Assembly: GCA_003647525.1 (NCBI GenBank)
Contig: QMMZ01000133.1
Location: 1-6,234, forward strand
Origin: Deltaproteobacteria bacterium
Lineage (GTDB): Bacteria > Desulfobacterota > Desulfobacteria > Desulfobacterales > ETH-SRB1
Direction of reading: 5' to 3'
Length of the DNA stretch: 6,234 nucleotides
Of the stretch, positions 1 through 5,979 are shown piece by piece (the first letter of the stretch is position 1; every line of letters starts with the position of its first letter). The translations under genes and the position numbers were made by a program. The notes beneath the pieces were generated by a model. That model was given only the letters and a program-made list of their open reading frames with translations, was not told the DNA's origin and searched no databases.

Positions 1-1292
1 CGGAAACAACATGTCTTGATAATTTGTCAATGCTGAATCCCAGTCTGGTTATTTCAGGGGACCTTTCCATGGAAAGAACCTTAAGATTCGTCAATACGTT
101 AAAGATGAAAGACCGAAGCCTTCCTGTTTTGATTATTTCAGGTGATTATGCTATTCATGATTTTATAGACACAAACTTTTTTGATGACATTTTTGTTATA
201 GGGACACCCGTTGAGCCATATGAAGTAAAAATGGCGATAAGAAGAATTCACGCCAACCGATTGAAGAACAAAATGTCTCAGGATTGTCCGTTGTTAATCG
301 GTAATAGCCCTGAAATGAAAAAAATAAAAAAGATGGTTCTCGAATTGAGCAGTTCTAAAGAGACGGTTCTCATTCAAGGAGAACCGGGAACAGGCAAAGA
401 ATTGGTGGCCAAAGCCATTCACTTCAAATCGGACAGGAGAAACAATCCATTTATTAAAGTTAACACGGCCGAATTTTCGCGCGAATCTTTTGAAAGTGAA
501 CCAGTCGGGGTTAATCCAGAGGGTTTTGCAAATGTCGATTGGAACCCAAAACAAATATTCAAGATTGCAGACACAGGCACTGTTTTTTTAGACCATATGG
601 AAAAAATGTCCGCTTCCTTTCAGGCCCAACTGCTTCAGGTTTTAGACGAAGGGATCATTTCAAAATATTTTAATGAGGAAAAAGAGACAGTCGATGCCAG
701 GATTATTGCATCAGCCAGTGCTGACCTTGGTAAGCTTGTGGAAAAAGGGAAATTTCGAAAGGATCTATTTTACCGATTAAATGTAATCCGTATCGATATT
801 CCGCCGCTCAGACATCGGATCCAGGATATTCCCCTGCTGGCCGTTTTTTTTAATGACATGTTTTGCGGGAATATTGGCAGAAGCCATTTCAACCTGTCCC
901 AAAAAACCAAAAACATACTTAGCAATTACCACTGGCCCGAAAATGTTAGAGAACTTGAAAATGTGGTCAGGCATTCTGTTTTGACAGGGAATGAAGAGAG
1001 CATGCTTAATAAATTTTGTCTGTCAAATCAAAAGATTAAATCATCAAATCATATCAATTACAATGAAGATATCTATTCCGTGGCAGAGCTTTCAGATGTT
1101 AAAAAATATTTAAAGGATTTGAACAAAGTTTCTTTAAAGGATATTTGTCAGGAATTTGTAACTCGAACAGAAAAAAAAATCATGCAACAAGCCCTTAAAA
1201 AAACCAAGTGGAACCGGAAAAAAGCTGCAATTTTGCTCGATATAAGTTATAAATCCCTGTTGAACAAGATAAAGACCTATGATCTGGCCTGA
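1..1292 (+). CDS. NtrC-family (bacterial enhancer-binding-like) response regulator with degenerate receiver and AAA+ motifs; 5' end outside window
   Basis: The frame is open to the left edge (first whole codon at base 3). Residues before the TTG at 24 and ATG at 30 continue a receiver-like pattern, so the true start lies upstream. Order seen: C-terminal half of a receiver domain (to about base 265), AAA+ sigma-54-interaction-type domain (about 294-985), linker, and a Fis-type helix-turn-helix (about 1164-1283). Good motifs: Walker A GEPGTGKE (378-401), the conserved Asn of the following strand (462-464), arginine fingers in FRKDLFYRL (Arg at 756 and 774), and WPENVREL (sensor II region, 933-956). 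Degraded motifs: Walker B is FLDHM, with His (594-596) for the catalytic Glu; the GAFTGA position reads EGFANV (519-536); sensor I Asn is replaced by Ser; the receiver Lys is Thr (204-206). The family normally remodels sigma-54 RNA polymerase by ATP hydrolysis. I infer this member binds DNA, and perhaps ATP, but is not a standard activator. It lies just upstream of the EPS genes, so control of that locus is likely. Confidence 0.9.
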   Translation, partial: ETTCLDNLSMLNPSLVISGDLSMERTLRFVNTLKMKDRSLPVLIISGDYAIHDFIDTNFFDDIFVIGTPVEPYEVKMAIRRIHANRLKNKMSQDCPLLIGNSPEMKKIKKMVLELSSSKETVLIQGEPGTGKELVAKAIHFKSDRRNNPFIKVNTAEFSRESFESEPVGVNPEGFANVDWNPKQIFKIADTGTVFLDHMEKMSASFQAQLLQVLDEGIISKYFNEEKETVDARIIASASADLGKLVEKGKFRKDLFYRLNVIRIDIPPLRHRIQDIPLLAVFFNDMFCGNIGRSHFNLSQKTKNILSNYHWPENVRELENVVRHSVLTGNEESMLNKFCLSNQKIKSSNHINYNEDIYSVAELSDVKKYLKDLNKVSLKDICQEFVTRTEKKIMQQALKKTKWNRKKAAILLDISYKSLLNKIKTYDLA

Positions 1293-1310
1293 CAACAAAG
1301 GAAAAAACAT

Positions 1311-2912
1311 ATGCAAAAAATAGCTAAAGAAATCAAAATAGAAGATATCATTGAAATTATTTTAAGACGCCGCTGGTTGATCATTATTCCATTTATTCTT
1401 TCTATAGTTGTTGGGATCTGCCTGGCTCTTATGCTTCCCAAAATGTACAAATCGGAGACCTTGGTGCTCATACAGCCCCAGAAAGTGCCGACGGATTATG
1501 TTCAGCCTGTCATAACAACAGATATTGATTCAAGGATAGAGGCCCTGTCACGGCAAATACGGAGCCGATCATATCTTGAAAGGATTATGCGAGATTTCAA
1601 TCTATTTGCTGGTCCAGAATTTGAAACCATGTTCATGGAAGATAAAATAGCCGATTTGCGCGAAAGGATTTCTGTTAATTTAATAAGACGGGAAATTCCA
1701 GGATATCGTGGAATTACAGAAGCGTATGCGTTTACAATCTCATTTGAGGGCGAAGAGCCAGAAAAAGTAATGAATGTTACGAACGCCTTGGCGTCTTATT
1801 TTATCGATGAAAACATCCGGATCAGGGAAACAGACGCCATTGGAACCAGTAATTTCCTTGAAGAAGAGCTGATCTCCATTCGGAAAGAAATTGCGGAGAA
1901 CGAAAAGAAACAGAAAGAATATCGTGAAAAATATATGGGAGAACTTCCTGGACAGCTTGGGTCCAATTTGAGTATGCTTACCAGAATTCAGGAACAATTA
2001 AAGGAAAAACAGACACATCTTTTGGGTCTAAAGAACAAACTGGCAATGTTAATGAGGCAGATCTCGGAAGGCGCTTTTCTATTCGGTCAAGGCGCCATGG
2101 TGACACGTGACGGCAGGGTTGTATCTGATTTTGAACAATCCATAAGTCTGGATCAAGCCAAAGAAATGCTGGCGCATCTCAAAACCCGATACACAAAAAA
2201 TCATCCGGATGTTATCCGACTAAAAAAGATCATATCAGACTTGGAGCAAAAGAATGAAAAAAATAATAACGATGCTTCAGAGAAGTCACAATATATTCCC
2301 CCCGATGCAAAAATGGAAATTGAACTAATTAAAGTAAATATAAGTACATTAACGACGGATATCTCCAATTTAAAGTTACAAATACGAGATTATGAGAAAC
2401 GAATTGAAAAAACACCGGCCAGAGAGCAGGAGTTGTCATCCTTAAATAGAGATTATCAAAATCTCAAAACAACATATGATTTAATGTTGAATAAAAAACT
2501 TGAATCAGAAGTTTCCCTTAACATGGAAAAGAAGCAAAAAGGGCAGAAATTCCAAGTTCTTGATCCTGCCATGCTTCCGGAAAGGCCCTCATCTCCTAAT
2601 ATGAAAATACTGTTTTTATTATGTTTGGCGGCCGGTCCGAATATCGGATTTGGTTTGGTTTTTTTGCTGGAGTATCTGAATACGTCTTTCAGAAGCCCCA
2701 AAGATATCGAATCCTATTTAGGGATTCCTGTACTTGCCACTGTTCCGATAATTTATGATCGGAAAGCCAAAATAAATAAAAACCTTAATCAGGTTTTCAG
2801 TATTTTCTCAATTATGATTTCTTGTGTCCTTGTGTCTGCGTTTGCCGTATTATCTTTCTATGGTGTGGATCAGACCATGGCGCTTTTAGATAGATTTATT
2901 ACTACAATATGA
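1311..2912 (+). CDS. Wzz-type polysaccharide chain-length determinant / co-polymerase (XrtA-locus style, no fused kinase)
   Basis: 533 residues. It begins with a short cytoplasmic segment ending in Arg-Arg-Arg, then a transmembrane helix at about 22-42. The motif PKMYKSETLVLIQPQKVP (43-60) is typical of Wzz proteins of XrtA/PEP-CTERM EPS loci. A long, largely helical periplasmic region follows, with coiled-coil-like charged stretches (about 182-250 and 335-400). A GNVR-like segment (about 368-400, EQELSSLNRDYQNLKTTYD) and a Pro-rich PERPSSPN lead into the second helix (431-453). After it come RSPKDIESYLGIPVLATVPI, characteristic of the segment joining Wzz to its kinase, and a third hydrophobic stretch (about 495-516). 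The role, known for the family, is to set polymer length and couple synthesis to export with a BY-kinase. Here the kinase is the separate next gene. A Shine-Dalgarno AAAGGA (1297-1302) sits 8 bases before the ATG, only 18 bases after the regulator stop, which suggests co-transcription. The exact subfamily is inferred. Confidence 0.92.
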   Translation: MQKIAKEIKIEDIIEIILRRRWLIIIPFILSIVVGICLALMLPKMYKSETLVLIQPQKVPTDYVQPVITTDIDSRIEALSRQIRSRSYLERIMRDFNLFAGPEFETMFMEDKIADLRERISVNLIRREIPGYRGITEAYAFTISFEGEEPEKVMNVTNALASYFIDENIRIRETDAIGTSNFLEEELISIRKEIAENEKKQKEYREKYMGELPGQLGSNLSMLTRIQEQLKEKQTHLLGLKNKLAMLMRQISEGAFLFGQGAMVTRDGRVVSDFEQSISLDQAKEMLAHLKTRYTKNHPDVIRLKKIISDLEQKNEKNNNDASEKSQYIPPDAKMEIELIKVNISTLTTDISNLKLQIRDYEKRIEKTPAREQELSSLNRDYQNLKTTYDLMLNKKLESEVSLNMEKKQKGQKFQVLDPAMLPERPSSPNMKILFLLCLAAGPNIGFGLVFLLEYLNTSFRSPKDIESYLGIPVLATVPIIYDRKAKINKNLNQVFSIFSIMISCVLVSAFAVLSFYGVDQTMALLDRFITTI

Positions 2913-2922
2913 GGTAACTTAA

Positions 2923-3855
2923 ATGGGTAAAATTTTCGATGCGTTAGAAAAATCAAAAGTCACGAACAAAAAAACTCATGGCACTGTTGTAACAGCGAAA
3001 GCTGAAAATCAGGCTTATGTTAATATGCCCGTGACGTCAAACAAGGATATGAACGCTACTGATGTTTCATATAAGCGAGTTGAAAAGGTCGCAAAGCTTA
3101 AAAAACAAGACCAGACCACCTCTTTTAGTAAAAATAAAATACCATATGATTTTAACAAGATTGACCAAAATTTGGTTTCTCTTTTAAAACCCCAATCATT
3201 TGAAAATGAACAGTTTAAAATGTTACGGACAAATCTGTTGTTTCCTCATTCAGGAAAATCACCCCGAACCATATTGGTAACCAGCGCGTTGCCTGATGAA
3301 GGAAAATCTTTTGTGGCTGCAAACCTTGCCATAAGTATTGCTCAGAGCATTCAAGAGTATGTTTTGCTAATCGATTGCGATATTCGCAGGCCTAGCGTTC
3401 ATACAAAATTCGGCTTTGGTGACATTCCCGGGCTGAGTGAGCACCTTGCCAATGGTACACCTCTTTCTTCTTTGCTTTTAAAGACAGAAGTCAATAAATT
3501 AAGTATTCTACCCGGAGGTAAACCCCCTTACAATCCTTCAGAGCTTCTCTCTTCCCAACGAATGTCCAAACTAATTGAAGAGGTAACAGAACGGTACCGG
3601 GATCGTTATATTGTTATTGATTCACCGCCGCCCAAACTCACGGCCGAAACAAGTGCTATATCAAGGCAGGTAGATGGGATCCTTCTGGTTGTAGAATACG
3701 GAAGCACACCACGTCAAATGGTTTCGGAACTGATAGAAATAATGGGAAAAGAGAAAATTCTCGGTATTATATTGAACAAGCTGGATATGCGGTTTTCAAG
3801 CTATTACGGTATGGTGAAATATAATAAGTATGGCAAATATTATCAGGAGTATTAA
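2923..3855 (+). CDS. Polysaccharide-biosynthesis tyrosine autokinase (BY-kinase, CpsD/CapB type)
   Basis: 310 residues, cytoplasmic, no membrane helix. The start MGKIFDALEKS is a recurring opening for EPS-locus autokinases, followed by about 70 low-conservation, Lys-rich residues. The kinase core follows. The BY-kinase oligomerisation motif normally ExxRxxR appears as E96-Q-F-K99-M-L-R102, with Lys for the first Arg. Walker A is SALPDEGKS (121-129), with Asp where Gly is usual. Walker A' is LLIDCDIRRP (148-157). Walker B is VIDSPPP (231-237). The tail is a tyrosine cluster: seven Tyr (294, 295, 300, 303, 306, 307, 310) in the last 17 residues, the expected autophosphorylation sites. By family knowledge, the C-terminal segment of the adjacent Wzz protein activates such kinases, and phosphorylation cycling drives polymer assembly. 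The Shine-Dalgarno GAGGT (2911-2915) overlaps the wzz stop codon, with a 10-base gap between genes, so translation of the two is probably coupled. It is the last gene before a 289-base noncoding stretch. Confidence 0.93.
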   Translation: MGKIFDALEKSKVTNKKTHGTVVTAKAENQAYVNMPVTSNKDMNATDVSYKRVEKVAKLKKQDQTTSFSKNKIPYDFNKIDQNLVSLLKPQSFENEQFKMLRTNLLFPHSGKSPRTILVTSALPDEGKSFVAANLAISIAQSIQEYVLLIDCDIRRPSVHTKFGFGDIPGLSEHLANGTPLSSLLLKTEVNKLSILPGGKPPYNPSELLSSQRMSKLIEEVTERYRDRYIVIDSPPPKLTAETSAISRQVDGILLVVEYGSTPRQMVSELIEIMGKEKILGIILNKLDMRFSSYYGMVKYNKYGKYYQEY

Positions 3856-3927
3856 ACAGATGAATTCGTAAACACGGTGACATATTTCATGATAGGCCAC
3901 CGCGTTCAAAGTAGCGAATAAAAAAAA

Positions 3928-4056
3928 GTGGCTAAAATTTGAAGTGAGCTAAAGTGAACTAAAGTTAAGGGCCTCACCTTCGGCGAAGCCAGTTTAAAAA
4001 TGATAGAATTCATGAACTTTAGGCACTTTAGATCACTTTAGGCACTTAAAACTTTT
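3928..4056. repeat. Imperfect inverted repeat built from roughly 10-base CTAAAGTG units (type A)
   Basis: The left arm (core 3941-3966) contains AAGTGAGCTAAAGTGAACTA followed by AAGTT. The right arm (core 4014-4038, extending to about 4056) is its near reverse complement, GAACTTTAGGCACTTTAGAT and onward. By hand alignment, AAGTGA-[G/T]-CTAAAGTG-[AA/C]-CTAAAGTT matches at all but about three positions over 25-26 bases. Each arm is itself a short tandem array of AAAGTG units spaced 9-10 bases. The loop of about 47 bases holds a small nested GC-rich hairpin around CTTCGGCGAAG (3978-3988). The right arm is followed by ACTTTTCTT, only weakly T-rich. It could be a dispersed palindromic or MITE-like repeat, or a transcribed structure ending or processing the upstream message. 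No transposase is present. Confidence 0.75.
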
Positions 4057-4110
4057 CTTACATTCCGATGCATGTTCAGGTTACCATTAAAAAACTCGTG
4101 TTTTTCATGA

Positions 4111-4120
4111 ATTGTACAAT
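4111..4120. promoter_or_regulatory. Perfect palindrome ATTGTACAAT upstream of the sugar transferase start
   Basis: The ten bases equal their own reverse complement and end 24 bases before the ATG at 4145. The right half, TACAAT, resembles a -10 element, but I find no matching -35 at 16-18 bases upstream. It could be an operator half-site pair, a weak promoter element, or chance in AT-rich sequence. Confidence 0.2.
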
Positions 4121-4144
4121 CTGCGTGATATCGACATCATTATT

Positions 4145-5545
4145 ATGCTAAGAATTTTCAGACAATATTATCCCATACGAAATATATTCTTCTTTATCGG
4201 AGAAGGCCTGGCAATCTATATTTCTGTTTTAATTGCGTCCTGGATACTCCTTAAGGCCGAATCATTTCCTTTTGATTTATGGTTGTACTTGAGAATTTTT
4301 TTAATCACCTTTACTTGCCTGACGAGCCTCTATTACAATGATCTCTATGATTTCAAGGTTACAGACAGTTTCTTAGAACTTGGCATACGATTGCTACAGG
4401 CTCTTGGTGCTTCCGCTATTTTTCTTGCCGGTATTTATATTATCTTCCCAGAAGCGATTGTCGGACATGGCATTTTTGCGTTAAGCATAGGTTTTGTAAT
4501 AGTCTTTATCGTGTCGTGGCGTTTTTTCTATAAGCTTATTCTAACTCACGGTATTTTTGACCAAAATATCATTCTTCTGGGCTCAGGTAATTTGGCGAAA
4601 AATATAATGGATGAAATCAACCAAAGAAAAGACAGTGGATATACTGTATCGATAAATGTTCAGGAAAGTTCAGGGAGTAATGACGTTGCAGATAAAGGAA
4701 ATATAAAAAAAACAAGCTATAAAAAAGACTATGAAGGTCTCTGTGATATGGCTCAAGAGTTGAAAATCAACAAGATTGTTGTTGCACTCACCGAAAAAAG
4801 AGGTGAATTTCCTACAAAAGAACTGTTAAAGTGCCGGGTAAGCGGTATAGAGATCATTGAAGGGACCAGCTTCTACGAGATGCTTTCAGGTAAGCTTATT
4901 GTTACACAACTTAATCCCTCATGGCTAATTTTTTCCAAAGGTTTTCACAAATCGCGTATCAGGCGTTTTTTAAAGCGTACCATGGACCTGATTTTTTCCG
5001 TTGCTTTGCTTATCTTACTTTCACCGGTGATTCTTGTAACCGCTGTTTTAATCAAAATCAATTCAACAGGACCGGTTATTTTTTTACAGGAGAGGGTAGG
5101 GAAAAACAAAAGGACATACTTGGTCTATAAGTTCCGTTCAATGATTGCAGATGCTGAAAGAGAAAGCGGGCCTGTTTGGGCCAAAGATAATGACTGCAGG
5201 ATAACACGCGTTGGAAAAGTTATTCGTAAATGGCGTGTCGATGAGATCCCTCAGCTTTGGAATGTATTAAAAGGCGATATGAGTTTTGTGGGCCCGAGGC
5301 CGGAGCGGGAATTTTTTGTGAAAAAACTAGAAGATATTATTCCATACTTTGGAGAACGTTTTTCGGCAAAACCCGGCATAACAGGATGGGCTCAGGTTTG
5401 CTACGGCTACGGTGCATCTGTGGAAGATTCAATGGAAAAGCTTAACTATGATCTGTTCTACATCAAAAATATGTCCATTTTCATGGATTTGATGATCATC
5501 ATGCGCACCATAAAAATCGTGCTTTTCGGCAAAGGCGCGAGATAG
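4145..5545 (+). CDS. Polyprenyl-phosphate sugar-1-phosphate transferase, EPS initiating enzyme (XrtA/PEP-CTERM-associated type)
   Basis: 466 residues from ATG 4145. The opening MLRIFRQYYPIR matches the style of this family; the TTG at 4112 would only add a non-conserved leader. The N-terminal half has about four membrane helices (roughly 13-35, 48-62, 82-102, 108-126). A Rossmann-like, CoA-binding-type region starts at NIILLGSGNLAKNI (141-154). The C-terminal half is the bacterial sugar transferase domain: membrane-inserting helix (about 280-304), QERVGKNKRTYLVYKFRSM (315-333), RVGKVIRKWRVDEIPQLWNV (355-374) with the Asp366-Glu367 catalytic dyad, LKGDMSFVGPRPE (375-387), and KPGITGWAQV (409-418). 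The enzyme moves a sugar-1-phosphate from a nucleotide sugar onto undecaprenyl phosphate at the inner membrane, the first step of EPS repeat-unit assembly. Which sugar cannot be read from sequence. No strong Shine-Dalgarno precedes the ATG, so expression may be low or regulated. All catalytic motifs look intact. Confidence 0.94.
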   Translation: MLRIFRQYYPIRNIFFFIGEGLAIYISVLIASWILLKAESFPFDLWLYLRIFLITFTCLTSLYYNDLYDFKVTDSFLELGIRLLQALGASAIFLAGIYIIFPEAIVGHGIFALSIGFVIVFIVSWRFFYKLILTHGIFDQNIILLGSGNLAKNIMDEINQRKDSGYTVSINVQESSGSNDVADKGNIKKTSYKKDYEGLCDMAQELKINKIVVALTEKRGEFPTKELLKCRVSGIEIIEGTSFYEMLSGKLIVTQLNPSWLIFSKGFHKSRIRRFLKRTMDLIFSVALLILLSPVILVTAVLIKINSTGPVIFLQERVGKNKRTYLVYKFRSMIADAERESGPVWAKDNDCRITRVGKVIRKWRVDEIPQLWNVLKGDMSFVGPRPEREFFVKKLEDIIPYFGERFSAKPGITGWAQVCYGYGASVEDSMEKLNYDLFYIKNMSIFMDLMIIMRTIKIVLFGKGAR

Positions 5546-5569
5546 AATTTAATGGGACACCCCAGTACC

Positions 5570-5597
5570 ATCTGCCGGAGCTACGGGGCAGGCAGAT
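5570..5597. repeat. Short stem ATCTGCC / GGCAGAT
   Basis: A perfect 7-base inverted pair (5570-5576 and 5591-5597) with a 14-base loop starts 25 bases after the sugar transferase stop. It is followed by TTATAC, not a T-run, so it is a poor intrinsic terminator. The right half overlaps the left arm of the larger repeat at 5587-5732, so the two structures would compete. Confidence 0.4.
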
Positions 5598-5732
5598 TTA
5601 TACAGATGAACACGGATAAAAAAAAGTATTTCATTTTTTGGACACAGACTAACCTGCCATGCGAGGTACGGGCCGGTCTAAGAATGCATAGTTATAAATA
5701 TTATCTGTGTAGATCTGCGAAAATCTGCGTCC
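5587..5732. repeat. Imperfect inverted repeat, type B (GATGAACACGGATAAA family), copy 1
   Basis: The left arm 5587-5619 (GCAGATTTATACAGATGAAC within it) and the right arm 5701-5732 (TTATCTGTGTAGATCTGCGA within it) are reverse complements at about 25 of 32 aligned positions by hand, with an 81-base interior. The left arm shares CRGATGAACACGRATAAA (16 of 18 bases) with the left arm of copy 2 at 5878-5895, which shows the two are the same repeat family. The interior shows no coding potential. Confidence 0.7.
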
Positions 5733-5779
5733 TATAAACAATTTAGATATAAAATCAACCTGTTAATATGCATGCTCCG

Positions 5780-5822
5780 ATGTAATTGACAAGGCGGAGC
5801 TGTATAAACGCTTTAATTACAT
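5780..5822. repeat. Hairpin ATGTAATT / AATTACAT
   Basis: An 8-base perfect inverted pair (5780-5787 and 5815-5822) encloses an inner GCG/CGC pair (5793-5795 with 5809-5811) and a 12-base loop GAGCTGTATAAA. It lies between the two type B repeats and is unrelated to them in sequence. No T-tract follows, so a terminator role is not supported. It could be an operator or a small mobile-repeat remnant. Confidence 0.45.
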
Positions 5823-5841
5823 TTAGCATTTTCCATACATT

Positions 5842-5864
5842 TCCATTAGCGTAAATTTGCGGTT
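5842..5864. repeat. Solitary type B right-arm copy
   Basis: TCCATTAGCGTAAATTTGCGGTTA (5842-5865) matches the right arm of copy 2, TCCATCTGTGTCCATTTGCGGTTA (5957-5980), at 19 of 24 positions in the same orientation. It lies only 8 bases from the left arm of copy 2, so that left arm faces one right arm on each side. Confidence 0.55.
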
Positions 5865-5872
5865 AAAAATCA

Positions 5873-5979
5873 AACCACGGATGAACACGAATAAACACAA
5901 ATTAAAAAAGAGCAAAGAAGCATTACAAATTTAGGTATGTTATTTAGATATTAATGTCCATCTGTGTCCATTTGCGGTT
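5873..5979. repeat. Imperfect inverted repeat, type B, copy 2, abutting the epimerase start
   Basis: The left arm 5873-5904 begins AACCACGGATGAACACGAAT; the right arm 5952-5979 ends CCATTTGCGGTT. Hand alignment gives 20 of 28 matched columns plus one 4-base gap, and all eight mismatches are purine transitions when both arms are written on the same strand. Three of those would still be G-U pairs in RNA. The right arm ends 11 bases before the ATG at 5991, so in a transcript coming from upstream this structure would form the epimerase leader. Confidence 0.7.

Larger units (their letters stand above)
3856..4144. other. Noncoding stretch between kinase and sugar transferase genes
   Basis: I see no credible gene here. 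It holds a weak stem (3871-3879 with 3898-3906, 8 of 9 pairs, 18-base loop) followed by an A-run rather than a T-run, then the large inverted repeat at 3928-4056, and a perfect 10-base palindrome at 4111-4120. I find no canonical intrinsic terminator with a T-tract on the + strand, and no convincing sigma-70 or sigma-54 promoter. Whether the sugar transferase is transcribed with the upstream genes or from its own promoter cannot be settled from sequence. Confidence 0.6.

Noticed and set aside
24..32. TTG at 24 or ATG at 30 as the true start of the regulator
   Set aside because: The frame is open to the left edge, the residues before it continue the receiver pattern, and no Shine-Dalgarno precedes either codon.
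1740..1997. Minus-strand open frame within wzz (similar ones lie at 294-554, 777-974, 1134-1316 and 2456-2701)
   Set aside because: These are fully or largely antisense to well-supported coding sequence, with Phe-rich compositions that mirror Lys/Glu-rich sense codons.
3871..3906. Stem AACACGGTG / CACCGCGTT as a terminator for the kinase gene
   Set aside because: It has one mismatch, an 18-base loop, and is followed by an A-run instead of a T-run on the coding strand.
4112..4144. TTG at 4112 as the start of the sugar transferase
   Set aside because: It adds 11 residues unlike the family, has no ribosome binding site, and lies within the palindrome. ATG 4145 gives the family-typical N-terminus.
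3856..4144. Sigma-54 promoter (GG-N10-GC) ahead of the sugar transferase
   Set aside because: The best candidate, TGGC at 3929, has no GC at the required spacing, and no other site fits.
5552..5737. A 61-codon open frame after the sugar transferase gene
   Set aside because: It lies across the arms and interior of an inverted repeat, has no Shine-Dalgarno, and its product is rich in Lys, Tyr and Cys without any domain pattern. Most likely repeat noise.
5786..5808. TTGACA ... TATAAA as a sigma-70 promoter
   Set aside because: The spacing is only 11 bases, and both boxes lie within a hairpin.
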